Positions 47,389 through 55,850 of a DNA stretch of 64,000 nucleotides are shown here, one piece after another. Within the stretch, counting starts at the first letter, position 1, and each line of letters starts with the position of its first letter. Source of the stretch: Corynebacterium kroppenstedtii (lineage in GTDB: Bacteria > Actinomycetota > Actinomycetes > Mycobacteriales > Mycobacteriaceae); assembly GCF_016894245.1 (NCBI RefSeq), contig NZ_CP069792.1:62001-126000 (forward strand), read 5' to 3'. A program made the translations under genes and the position numbers. Under the pieces are notes generated by a model that did not search any database, was not told where the DNA came from, and worked only from the letters and a program-made list of their open reading frames with translations.

Positions 47389-49836
47389 ATGGCGCGGTTT
47401 CTTTACCGTGTAGGCACTGCTGCCTACAAGCACAAATGGCGATTTATCGCCGTGTGGCTGCTCATCCTCATCGGGATGGGCGCGGCATCAGCTGCTCTAT
47501 CAACCACAACAAGCTCCACTTTCTCGATCCCTGGTATTGAGAGCGAAAAAGCTCAAAACACCATGAAGGAGCGCTTCCCTGGAGCGGAAGACCAGACCAC
47601 TGCCCCCACTGGCACGCTCGTCTTCCAGGCCGAAAATGGGAAGAAGCTCACTGATCCCGACGAGCAACAAGCGGTCAACGACACTCTGACCAAACTCAAA
47701 GACGCAGGCATCCTGAAATCTTCCGACTCAATGGTGGATCCTGCTACAGCCGCAGCTGGGATTACTCAGAAGATCACGGCCGTCGGCCAGCAACAACAGT
47801 TGCCCCAAGAGCAGATTGCCAAGAACGTTGAGTCGGTCTCGCCTCTATCGAATGATCAGAAGACCGGCACGGTAGACGTCACCTTTGATGCTGACACTGT
47901 CTCCGACATTCCTTCCTCGGATATCGACAAGTTCAAAGATATTGTCGACGATTCGCGCTCGTCGAACTTAGACATCCAGTACGAAGGCCAGGCCTTCACG
48001 ATGGAGGAACCGAGTTCTGGTACGTCAGAGCTGATCGGTATTGCTGTTGCCCTTGTTGTTTTGGTTATTACCTTCGGTAGCTTGATCGCTGCTGGTATGC
48101 CGATTATCACGGCGTTGGTTGGTGTTCTCATCGGCAACTTGGGCGTGATGGCACTGACCGGCCTGGTCGATAGCGTGAATGATTCCACACCGATACTCGC
48201 TTCAATGTTGGGTCTCGCGGTGGGAATTGACTACGCCCTCTTCATTACTTCGCGGTACAAGAACGAACTATCGAACTCGACGTCAAACCGCGTTCACGCT
48301 GCTGGACGCGCTGTGGGTACTGCCGGCTCGTCGGTGGTGTTCGCTGGCCTCACCGTCATCGTGGCGCTGTGTGCACTCTCTGTTGTGAGGATTCCGTTCT
48401 TAACGACGATGGCGTTGACAGCTGCCGCGACGGTTGCTATCGCTGTTCTGGTGGCATTGACGCTGCTCCCTGCCGTCTTAGGTCTCTTTGGCAAGGCGTT
48501 CTTCAAGGGCAATGTGCCCTTTATCGAGGCGCCCGATCCGGAACGTGAAAAGCCAACGATGGGCCTGCGGTGGGTTCGCATCATCCGCAAGCAACCGTGG
48601 GCGTTCCTGGGGGTTGGAGTCATCGCGCTTGTTTTGATGGCGCTCCCCATGACACGCATGAATCTTGCCTTGCCGACGGATGCCACCTCTGATCCGAATG
48701 AGTCGCCCCGGCAGGCTTACGAGATGGTCGACGACGCCTTCGGCCCCGGCCGTAACGCACCTCTTCTTGCTGTCATCGACGCAAAGGATGTGCCGGAGGA
48801 CCAACGCCAACCGGCGTTTGCCAAGGCTGTTCAGGAATTTAACACCATTGACGGTGTTAAGAACGCCATGCTCAGCCAGGTTAATGACTCCGGCGACACT
48901 GCCCAGGTGTTGATTGTTCCCACCACAGGCACGGTGGACGACAAGACCAAGGACACCATGCAAAAAGTCCGCGATAAGGAAGATTCCTACGCCGAGGAGA
49001 CCAGCGCCCACTATGGTGTCACAGGCGTCACAGCTATTGAGACGGACATTTCCGATCGTCTCAACAATGTGCTGGTTCCCTACATCGCCATCGTCCTTGT
49101 CTTGGCATTCTTCATCTTGATGCTGGTGTTCCGTTCGATCCCTGTTCCGCTCATCGCGGCTCTTGGATTCGGGCTGACAGTCTGCGCTACCTTCGGTTTG
49201 ACCGTTGGATTCTTCCAAGAGGGCTGGTTGGGCATCATTTCCGACCCACAACCCATCATTTCGTTCCTGCCGATCATCCTTATTGGTATCGTCTTTGGCC
49301 TGGCCATGGACTACGAAGTGTTCTTGGTATCCCGTATGCGCGAGGGATGGCATCACGGAAAGACAGCCGGCAATGCGACGGCGAACGGGTTCAAACATGG
49401 TGCCCGCGTCGTTACCGCTGCAGCATTGATCATGATCTCCGTGTTCGCTGCGTTCATGCTGCAGGATATGCAGGTCATTAAGACCATGGGGTTTGCCTTG
49501 GCCGTCGCGGTATTTATTGACGCCTTCTTGGTGCGAATGACGCTAATTCCAGCGACGATGTTCATCCTCGACGAGAAAGCCTGGTGGCTGCCCAAGTGGA
49601 TGGCGAAGATTACGCCACGGGTCGACGTCGAAGGGGAAGGCATTAAGGATATTTCTCCCGATGACGACGGAGCTCAGGAAGGGTCTGAGGGCGGATCTCA
49701 CAAGGAAAATCGGTCCGCGTCTAACGATGAAGCCACCAGCAACGCGACCGTCTCTGAACCGGTCCTCCCAGAATCTCGTGGCCACCGCTCTGATGGAGGA
49801 CACTCAGCAGGTAGTTCGAAAGTAGATGCTAACTAA
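47389..49836 (+). CDS. MmpL-family RND transporter
   Basis: This inner-membrane, proton-driven exporter has 815 residues. The topology is typical: TM1 (FIAVWLLILIGMGAASAAL), a large outer domain, five helices, then TM7 and a second outer domain followed by five more helices. The proton-relay Asp-Tyr pairs are seen in GLAVGIDYALFITSR and FGLAMDYEVFLVSR. A disordered hydrophilic tail of about 75 residues ends the protein. In mycolate-bearing relatives MmpL proteins export trehalose mycolates or siderophores; the substrate here is unknown. The stop codon overlaps the TetR start by one base, and a palindromic operator lies at the promoter. Confidence 0.93.
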   Translation: MARFLYRVGTAAYKHKWRFIAVWLLILIGMGAASAALSTTTSSTFSIPGIESEKAQNTMKERFPGAEDQTTAPTGTLVFQAENGKKLTDPDEQQAVNDTLTKLKDAGILKSSDSMVDPATAAAGITQKITAVGQQQQLPQEQIAKNVESVSPLSNDQKTGTVDVTFDADTVSDIPSSDIDKFKDIVDDSRSSNLDIQYEGQAFTMEEPSSGTSELIGIAVALVVLVITFGSLIAAGMPIITALVGVLIGNLGVMALTGLVDSVNDSTPILASMLGLAVGIDYALFITSRYKNELSNSTSNRVHAAGRAVGTAGSSVVFAGLTVIVALCALSVVRIPFLTTMALTAAATVAIAVLVALTLLPAVLGLFGKAFFKGNVPFIEAPDPEREKPTMGLRWVRIIRKQPWAFLGVGVIALVLMALPMTRMNLALPTDATSDPNESPRQAYEMVDDAFGPGRNAPLLAVIDAKDVPEDQRQPAFAKAVQEFNTIDGVKNAMLSQVNDSGDTAQVLIVPTTGTVDDKTKDTMQKVRDKEDSYAEETSAHYGVTGVTAIETDISDRLNNVLVPYIAIVLVLAFFILMLVFRSIPVPLIAALGFGLTVCATFGLTVGFFQEGWLGIISDPQPIISFLPIILIGIVFGLAMDYEVFLVSRMREGWHHGKTAGNATANGFKHGARVVTAAALIMISVFAAFMLQDMQVIKTMGFALAVAVFIDAFLVRMTLIPATMFILDEKAWWLPKWMAKITPRVDVEGEGIKDISPDDDGAQEGSEGGSHKENRSASNDEATSNATVSEPVLPESRGHRSDGGHSAGSSKVDAN

Positions 49837-50480
49837 TGACTGGCCTTCGTGAATCGAAGAAAGCGGCCACGAGACATGCAATCGGGGACGCTACGCTCAC
49901 GGTTATTACCCATCGGGGCATCGAAGGGTTAACCGTGGCGGCGGTTGCTGAGGAGGCCGGAGTGTCCGTGCGGACATTCCACAACTACTTCTCCTCAGTC
50001 AATGAAGCCCTGCAGTACCAGTGCTCTAACCTGCTTGATTCGTTTGCGTCGATTATTAAGAATGCTCCCCCGGAGTGGGACACGATCTCATGCTTCGAGC
50101 ATGCGGCCGAAGAGCTCATTCGCACCATCTTCGATAAGGGATGGGCGGCAACAAACCCGGAGGCCATCGGGCTCTATCTTCTGAGATCCGACGATTCCGA
50201 GTTTGCGGATCAATGCAAAGCAAACATTGAGACCATGCATGTCGCCATCGCTGCGCGCGAGTCGACGCGGTGTGGCGCCCCCGTCTCCCACCGTTCCTTA
50301 CATGTGTGCTTGCTCTATGAGCTCTCCATCGCGGCAATAAACGCCGTCATCACAAGCTTCGGTTTACGCCGCGGTAAATCTCTGGCTGATCAGGGAATTG
50401 CCAAGGAGGAGTTTCTGAAAACAATGAATGAATCCTTCGCAACAATCCGCGATCATTTCATCGACGCACCCATCGCGTAA
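49836..50480 (+). CDS. TetR-family regulator of the MmpL operon
   Basis: The 214-residue protein has an N-terminal HTH at about residues 10-55 with recognition segment VSVRTFHNYFSSVNEAL. The remainder is the helical ligand domain with several cysteines. It begins one base inside the mmpL stop codon (TAATG), so it is translationally coupled, and probably represses its own operon through TTGCACA-CAT-TGTGCAA. Its recognition helix (RTFHNYF) is close to that of the TetR at 3051 (RTFFNYV), and their presumed operators share the half-site TTGCAC. The ligand is unknown. Confidence 0.9.
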   Translation: MTGLRESKKAATRHAIGDATLTVITHRGIEGLTVAAVAEEAGVSVRTFHNYFSSVNEALQYQCSNLLDSFASIIKNAPPEWDTISCFEHAAEELIRTIFDKGWAATNPEAIGLYLLRSDDSEFADQCKANIETMHVAIAARESTRCGAPVSHRSLHVCLLYELSIAAINAVITSFGLRRGKSLADQGIAKEEFLKTMNESFATIRDHFIDAPIA

Positions 50481-50543
50481 CCTGTTCGCTCACCCCCACC
50501 ACCGAAAACTGCAGTTCACGTCTGCTAACGGGGTGTGACGTCG

Positions 50544-50583
50544 TGGCGCTGTCACTACTCATTATTGAGTTATGACAGCGCCA
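50544..50583. terminator. Strong hairpin after the MmpL-TetR operon
   Basis: TGGCGCTGTCA (50544-50554) is perfectly complementary to TGACAGCGCCA (50573-50583); inside, ACTCA and TGAGT add a second stem. It is followed by TTTGTG and separates the operon from the FMN riboswitch. Confidence 0.75.
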
Positions 50584-50609
50584 TTTGTGTGAGTGAGTAA
50601 CATAGAGAT

Positions 50610-50775
50610 CGTTCTCAGGGCGGGGTGGAATTCCCCACCGGCGGTAAGCCCCTTCTGACAGAGATGAAGAGGCAAGCCCGCGAGCGCTCTCGTGTGCACA
50701 TCCATGCACATGAGGGGTCCAGCAGATCCGGTGCAATTCCGGAGCCGACGGTCACAGTCCGGATGGAAGAGAATG
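50610..50775 (+). promoter_or_regulatory. FMN riboswitch (RFN element)
   Basis: All conserved blocks of the RFN aptamer are present in order: CAGGGCGGGGTG, ATTCCCCACCGGCGGTAA, AGCCCGCGAGCG, AGATCCGGTGCAATTCCGG and AGCCGACGGTCACAGTCCGG. P1 is formed by 50610-50616 with 50769-50775. Downstream, GTTCT (50778-50782) can pair with AGAAC (50817-50821), which covers the ribosome site GGAG, or with the 3' strand of P1 (AGAA). FMN binding would stabilise P1, free GTTCT and hide the ribosome site: translational repression. The P1 and alternative-pairing model is my inference. Confidence 0.95.
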
Positions 50776-50824
50776 TAGTTCTGTATGCCTCTGAGGATCA
50801 CGTCGTCTTGCTACGGAGAACATC

Positions 50825-51559
50825 GTGAATCCTTTTTCTCATCTTCTCGACGCCACTATCGTCATCGCCGGCTACCCAATTTTGTGGCGAGAAATCATCG
50901 GCAACCTTTTCGGGCTTGCTTCCGCAATCGGGGGCATGAAACGAGTGGTGTGGGCATGGCCGGTGGGTATCATCGGTAATATTCTGCTTTTCACCGTGTT
51001 TTTGGGTGGGGTGTTTGATACCCCGCAAAATCTTGATCTCTACGGCCAGGCCGGACGTCAGGTGATGTTCCTCATCGTTAGTGCCTATGGCTGGTACCAA
51101 TGGCGGGCTGCCCGGCTACGAGGAATCCGGGAAAGCCAGGACACCGATCCTTCACGATCAATCGTCTCGGAACCGACCGAAGCGGCTGTGGAACCTCATT
51201 GGGCAACGGCACGACAACGCCTCACCATGGCTGGTGTGGCAGTCGTCGGAACTATCGTCTGCGCCTGGCTATTCAGTGCCCTCGGGTCCTGGGGCCCGTG
51301 GTCTGATGCCTGGATTTTCGTCGGTTCTATGCTGGCCACTTACGGGATGGCGAAGGGATGGACAGAATTCTGGCTCATGTGGATCGGCGTAGACCTCGTC
51401 GGAATTCCGCTCCTACTCGCCGCTGGCTACTACCCTTCTGCTGTGCTGTACATCGTGTACGCGGGCTTCGTCATCTGGGGCTTCGTTGTGTGGGCCCGGT
51501 TACAACAGCACACGAACCCCCACCAGATGAACCGCCAGACGGACTCAGTCACCGTGTAA
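50825..51559 (+). CDS. ribM: PnuX/RibM-type riboflavin transporter (PnuC family)
   Basis: This membrane protein of 244 residues has about seven hydrophobic helices. Sequences such as VVWAWPVGIIGNILLFTVFLGG and QVMFLIVSAYGWYQWR correspond to the PnuC fold, in which tryptophans stack on the vitamin. The cytosolic loop after WRAARLRG is hydrophilic and about 40 residues long. The location directly behind an FMN riboswitch identifies riboflavin as the substrate, as for PnuX/RibM of C. glutamicum. GTG 50825 has CGGAGAA upstream, which is the sequence masked by the switch. Confidence 0.93.
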   Translation: MNPFSHLLDATIVIAGYPILWREIIGNLFGLASAIGGMKRVVWAWPVGIIGNILLFTVFLGGVFDTPQNLDLYGQAGRQVMFLIVSAYGWYQWRAARLRGIRESQDTDPSRSIVSEPTEAAVEPHWATARQRLTMAGVAVVGTIVCAWLFSALGSWGPWSDAWIFVGSMLATYGMAKGWTEFWLMWIGVDLVGIPLLLAAGYYPSAVLYIVYAGFVIWGFVVWARLQQHTNPHQMNRQTDSVTV

Positions 51560-51621
51560 TCGGAGAGAGCGGCAGCCAGGTGAGGCCACCACGTCAGACG
51601 GTGGCACCGCTACTAGCCGAG

Positions 51622-52791
51622 TTACTCGGATTGTGCCGTACCCAAGGCTTCTCTAAACGGTTCGGGATTGACTTCACCAGTGACATGTGGGTCAAAACTC
51701 GCCCGATTGTCTTTATCCACCAGGACCGCTCGGACGCCTTCAGCAAAATTCTCCTGGTAGCGCAGGACCTTCCCTACCTCATACTCATTCTGCAGCCCTT
51801 GGCGAAGATTTTCCGCTGTCTCATTTGCGCGGAATAATAACGTTGTTGCAACCAGCGAGGATGGGTTCGCGGAGCTCAGCAGATTATCAATGACAGCGAT
51901 GAGTTCCTTGTCATAGCCCCCCTTGTCGAGTTTCACCTCAATATCGAACCAATCGCCCTCGCTAAAGATGTCGTTAATTTCCTCAATATGGCGAGCTAAA
52001 TACGACGGTCCCGCCTCCGCTGCCGGGCGTGCGTACGTGTCTAATGCCGAATCAAGTCCATGCTCATCAATCGCGGTCACGAAGTTGTCCACCTCGTGCG
52101 AGGAAATAATGTGCGTGGCCATACCCGACCACAACATGTCGGCCTGCGTAAAGCGGTAGCCCGTCAAGCCCATAAACAGCGCTAGTCCATTCGACGTCGT
52201 CCCGTCGGGATCTCCATAAGGCTGGCGAAGATGCTGCAATGCGTAGGAAACTCCCACGTCCGTCGAGAAACCAATAGCCATTTCTGGCATCGAGGCCCAC
52301 GTGCGTTCCGTAATCACACGGTGGGAACCATGCAAGGAAATCCCCAGGCCACCCCCCATCACGATGCCGTTCATCACCGCCACGCACGGTTTGGGAAACT
52401 CCGACAACAGGGCGTTCATCCGATATTCGTTCGTGAAGAACCCGTCGGCGGCAGCGCGTCCTTCCTCTGTGCCTTCCAACTGGAGCTCACGAACGCGTCT
52501 CACATCGCCACCGGCACAGTACGCTTTGGGCGTCGATGATGTCATGACGACAACATCGATAGCCGGATCAGACGACCACGCCGTTAGCGCGCGTTCTATT
52601 GCCGCGCACATGTCCGTGTTCAGGGAATTGAGCGCCTTGGGTCGGTCGAGAACGATATGGCCCACAGAGCCGTGTACAGATAGGTGAACATAATCGGTCG
52701 GAGACGTTACCGACGCGGTATCCCCTGCACCGGCTGCGGTGTGCTGCTTATCACTACTATGTTGCTGGTCACTTTTCTGTGCGTCTGCCAT
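51622..52791 (-). CDS. 3-hydroxyisobutyryl-CoA hydrolase-like enoyl-CoA hydratase family protein
   Basis: A crotonase-superfamily enzyme of 389 residues, longer than hydratases because of the C-terminal ECH_2 region typical of 3-hydroxyisobutyryl-CoA hydrolases. Motifs are AYCAGGDVRRVRELQ, VMNGIVMGGGLGISLHGSHRVITE (here given as two overlapping parts: VMNGIVMGGGLGIS and HGSHRVITE), and MPEMAIGFSTDVGVSYAL with the catalytic Glu and Asp. A role in valine degradation is suggested by the family. The first 30 residues are Gln/Ser/Thr-rich and probably disordered. Mycobacterial EchA9 (Rv1071c) lies in a similar neighbourhood. Confidence 0.88.
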   Translation of the reverse strand: MADAQKSDQQHSSDKQHTAAGAGDTASVTSPTDYVHLSVHGSVGHIVLDRPKALNSLNTDMCAAIERALTAWSSDPAIDVVVMTSSTPKAYCAGGDVRRVRELQLEGTEEGRAAADGFFTNEYRMNALLSEFPKPCVAVMNGIVMGGGLGISLHGSHRVITERTWASMPEMAIGFSTDVGVSYALQHLRQPYGDPDGTTSNGLALFMGLTGYRFTQADMLWSGMATHIISSHEVDNFVTAIDEHGLDSALDTYARPAAEAGPSYLARHIEEINDIFSEGDWFDIEVKLDKGGYDKELIAVIDNLLSSANPSSLVATTLLFRANETAENLRQGLQNEYEVGKVLRYQENFAEGVRAVLVDKDNRASFDPHVTGEVNPEPFREALGTAQSE

Positions 52792-52826
52792 GAACGCAGT
52801 CTTCCACTCCCCACCCGTTTATGACA

Positions 52827-52855
52827 GTGATTTCGCCAAAAAATAGGGAAATCAC
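52827..52855. other. Hairpin upstream of the CoA hydrolase gene
   Basis: GTGATTTC (52827-52834) and GAAATCAC (52848-52855) form an 8-bp inverted repeat around an A-rich spacer, 36 bases before the CoA hydrolase start. It could be an operator or a second terminator of ppk2. Confidence 0.4.
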
Positions 52856-52875
52856 CCTCATTTTGCCCCCGAAAT

Positions 52876-52894
52876 GGAGAGCACCGCACTCTCC
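52876..52894 (-). terminator. Hairpin downstream of ppk2
   Basis: GGAGAG (52876-52881) pairs with CTCTCC (52889-52894), just after the ppk2 stop on the minus strand, followed by ATTT. Confidence 0.45.
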
Positions 52895-52904
52895 TCAGCC
52901 GTGG

Positions 52905-53825
52905 CTACTTCTTCTTATCTTTATTCTTCTTCCCCTTCTTCTTTGCCTTCTTCTTCGCCTTGACCTTGTCTTTTTCTAAGTTCGAGGCCACGTCAGGCAC
53001 ATACCGGAAGTCACTTCGCGGAGGGCGCTCATAGTCACGTCGTGCAGGACGCTCGGGCATGTCAGGAATGTCTTGCTCAATGTGCTCATACGGAATCGAC
53101 GAGAGGAGATGATTAATCACGTTAATACGCGACCGCTTTTTATCCTCGCTCTCCACGGTGTACCAGGGCGCGGTGGGAATATCCGTATGAACGAACATCT
53201 CGTCCTTCGCCTTCGAATAGTCCTCCCACCGGGTGATGGACTGCATATCCATCGGCGACAGTTTCCACCGGCGCAGCGGGTCGTCCCGGCGCGACTCGAA
53301 CCGACGCAGCTGCTCCTCGTCGGACACAGAGAACCAATACTTACGCAGCATGATCCCATCTTCAACAAGGAGCCGCTCGAAAATCGGTGCCTGGTGGAGG
53401 AAACGACGATATTCTTCCGACGTCGCAAACCCCATCACACGTTCGACACCCGCACGGTTGTACCACGAGCGATCGAAGATGACGATCTCGCCCTTCGTCG
53501 GCAGTTTTTCGACATAGCGCTGGAAATACCACTGTCCCTGCTCCCTCGAGTTTGGAGCAGGGAGAGCCTCAATGCGGCACGTCCTGGGGTTGAGATACTG
53601 GGTAATCCGCTTGATAGCAGAGCCTTTACCTGCCGCATCCCTACCCTCCATGATGATGACCAGGCGAGCACCGGTGGACACCACCCACTGCTGCATTTCC
53701 ACGAGTTCAGCTTGCAGACGCTTTAATTCTTTTTCATAGGCTTTCCGATCAAGTTTCTTCGGTTTCTGCCGAAAGTCCTCTGAGCCAGAATCCTGTGTGT
53801 TCGTGGTCTGCGGCGAATCGCTCAT
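52905..53825 (-). CDS. ppk2: Polyphosphate kinase 2
   Basis: PPK2 transfers phosphate between polyphosphate and nucleoside di- or monophosphates. The Walker A loop MEGRDAAGKGSAIKRI, lid segment EIVIFDRSWYNRAGVERVMGF (quoted as DRSWYNRAGVERVMGF) and SVSDEEQLRRFESRRDDP are standard class I PPK2 features. The C-terminal 25 residues are almost only lysine (KAKKKAKKKGKKNKDKKK), a polycation that could bind polyphosphate; this tail is not part of the fold. Length is 306. Neighbours are sdaA upstream and the CoA hydrolase gene downstream; no operon link is evident. Confidence 0.94.
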   Translation of the reverse strand: MSDSPQTTNTQDSGSEDFRQKPKKLDRKAYEKELKRLQAELVEMQQWVVSTGARLVIIMEGRDAAGKGSAIKRITQYLNPRTCRIEALPAPNSREQGQWYFQRYVEKLPTKGEIVIFDRSWYNRAGVERVMGFATSEEYRRFLHQAPIFERLLVEDGIMLRKYWFSVSDEEQLRRFESRRDDPLRRWKLSPMDMQSITRWEDYSKAKDEMFVHTDIPTAPWYTVESEDKKRSRINVINHLLSSIPYEHIEQDIPDMPERPARRDYERPPRSDFRYVPDVASNLEKDKVKAKKKAKKKGKKNKDKKK

Positions 53826-53888
53826 CGTGGGGCCTCTCCTGATTGATCACATACCCTACTTGGAATAGTACATACCGGAAGGCGCCCC

Positions 53889-55352
53889 CTAACATTCAGG
53901 CACATTGACGGCGACATGCAATGCGAGCCCACCGCCGGCGGTCTCCTTATACCGATCAGACATATCTGCGCCGGTTTCCTTCATCGTGGTGATGACTTCA
54001 TCCAGGCTTACCCGGTGAGTACCGTCACCGCGCAAAGACATACGCGCCGCATTGATGGCTTTACCAGCAGAAATCGCGTTCCGCTCGATGCACGGTACCT
54101 GGACCAACCCGCTAATCGGATCACAGGTGAGGCCTAAGGAATGCTCCATCGCGATTTCGGCGGCATTTTCAACTTGCTGAGGTGTTCCGCCCAAGACCTC
54201 GGCCAAACCAGCAGCGGCCATCGACGCTGCCGAACCCACTTCACCTTGACATCCCACTTCGGCTCCAGAAATCGAAGCCCGCTCCTTGTATAAGGAACCC
54301 ACTGCCGCGGCAGCCAAGAGAAATCGACGCGCAGTGCCCTGTGGATCCTTACGACCTGCTGGGGTGAAAGTGAGAGCATAAAAACCGACCGCCGGAATGA
54401 TCCCCGCCGCCCCGTTTGTCGGCGCTGTCACAACACGACCACCAGCAGCGTTTTCTTCATTCACTGCTAGTGCAACTAAGTTCACCCAATCAGTGGAAAA
54501 CTCAGCCGTCTGATGCGGATCATCGACAACAAGGTCGCTGTACCACTTCTGGGCGCGACGTCGGACCCCTAAGCCGCCAGGCAGAATCCCCTCCTGGCTG
54601 ACTCCACGCTTAGCGCAGTCAGACATCGCCTCTGCGATGGCGTCGAGATCGGCGTTGATCTGCGGATCGCTTCTCCTCGACTGTTCACACTTGCGTTGAA
54701 CCTCCGCGACAGAACCTCCCAGTTCCTCAGCTTTAGCCACCAGTTCTTTACTCGAGGTGAATAACCACGGCCCGGACAATGCGTCTTGATCAGGGACCTC
54801 TTCCTTTGTTCGGATGAAGCCCCCACCGATGGAGTAGAACGTTTGCTTAAAACGTTGGCCACGCACAATGGCGGAAAATGTGACCGCATTAGTATGAATG
54901 GTCCGCACAACCGTCGGACGAAGCACGATATCTTCAAAACCACACTGGACCTGCAGAGACTTATCCCCTGCGAGATTAATCATCCGCGTGCGCCGGATCT
55001 CCTCTAAGCGTGGCCCCATGAAGTCAGGATCAACAGTCGCCGGATCTGCTCCGTCGAGTCCCAAAAGACATGCACCTAAAGTTCCGTGACCAGCTCCCGT
55101 CGCGGCGAGCGAGCCATAGAGAATAACGGTGATGCTCTCTGGATCCTGAGTGACAGCACCACCGACCAGCTCGACGTATTCATCGTCGGCAAGACCAGAA
55201 TCGGCCGTGGCGGGGACGTCGTCGGCCGATGTCGTGGTTAAGCGCTCACGTAAGCTGCGTGCAAATTCGAGCCCAGCACGCATTGGTCCCACAGTGTGCG
55301 AACTCGATGGCCCCACACCAATGCGAAATAGTTCAAATGTGCTCACAGTCAT
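53889..55352 (-). CDS. sdaA: L-serine dehydratase, single-chain iron-sulfur type
   Basis: The enzyme deaminates L-serine to pyruvate. The N-terminal beta domain starts with [22 protein letters not shown]; the catalytic alpha domain contains [19 protein letters not shown] and the three cysteine ligands of the 4Fe-4S cluster in [22 protein letters not shown] and [10 protein letters not shown]. Length is 487, slightly above the E. coli enzyme because of a segment near residue 40. The fourth iron coordinates substrate, so it is oxygen-sensitive and iron-dependent. No ribosome site is seen before the ATG. It is 63 bp from the ABM gene. Confidence 0.95.
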   Translation of the reverse strand: MTVSTFELFRIGVGPSSSHTVGPMRAGLEFARSLRERLTTTSADDVPATADSGLADDEYVELVGGAVTQDPESITVILYGSLAATGAGHGTLGACLLGLDGADPATVDPDFMGPRLEEIRRTRMINLAGDKSLQVQCGFEDIVLRPTVVRTIHTNAVTFSAIVRGQRFKQTFYSIGGGFIRTKEEVPDQDALSGPWLFTSSKELVAKAEELGGSVAEVQRKCEQSRRSDPQINADLDAIAEAMSDCAKRGVSQEGILPGGLGVRRRAQKWYSDLVVDDPHQTAEFSTDWVNLVALAVNEENAAGGRVVTAPTNGAAGIIPAVGFYALTFTPAGRKDPQGTARRFLLAAAAVGSLYKERASISGAEVGCQGEVGSAASMAAAGLAEVLGGTPQQVENAAEIAMEHSLGLTCDPISGLVQVPCIERNAISAGKAINAARMSLRGDGTHRVSLDEVITTMKETGADMSDRYKETAGGGLALHVAVNVPEC

Positions 55353-55415
55353 ATGGACGAGGATAACGCGCTACCTACGCTCCTGTAATGTCACACGTGC
55401 TGTTGAGTGAAAATA

Positions 55416-55751
55416 TCACTCATCACCATCAATGGTGACCTCGGACATATCGTCCCAGCCGGAGCGATCTTCCATGGTCGTGTTGATAATCTTCGGCCTG
55501 GACTGCAGAACCTTGTTCATCTCCTCAATGCCCTTGGCGAAGTGATCGGACTCGGCGTGAACCTTGCCGGCCTCCGCATCCTTGTAGGCCTCGATCAGGA
55601 TGTATTCTTTGGGGTCATCGGTGTTCCGGTACCACTCGAAGAACACACATCCTGGCTCTTGACGGCATGCCTGAGTGAATTCCTCCATTTTCTCCCGGAA
55701 TGACTCCAAGAATTCTGGCTTCGGACGGTACCTCACGTTAATAAGAATCAT
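55416..55751 (-). CDS. Antibiotic biosynthesis monooxygenase (ABM) domain protein
   Basis: A 111-residue ferredoxin-like fold protein of the ABM/YgiN type. MILINVRYRPKPEFLESFRE is the first strand and helix, EPGCVFFEWYRNTDDPKEYILIEAY is the central part (EPGCVFFEWYRN, EYILIEAY), and HAESDHFAKGIEEM follows. The C-terminal extension is acidic. Such proteins act as small cofactor-free monooxygenases or heme-degrading enzymes; the substrate is unknown. The start ATG at 55751 follows a TACCCT -10-like element by 7 bases, consistent with a leaderless mRNA. No ribosome site is visible. Confidence 0.85.
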   Translation of the reverse strand: MILINVRYRPKPEFLESFREKMEEFTQACRQEPGCVFFEWYRNTDDPKEYILIEAYKDAEAGKVHAESDHFAKGIEEMNKVLQSRPKIINTTMEDRSGWDDMSEVTIDGDE

Positions 55752-55850
55752 GCCATCCAGGGTAGCGATTCGGCTCCGCCTTCGCGGCACGGGTGGAATC
55801 CTTCATGGCGACGGCGGAGGCCTACCTCACAATGGTGAAGCACCCCTGCA

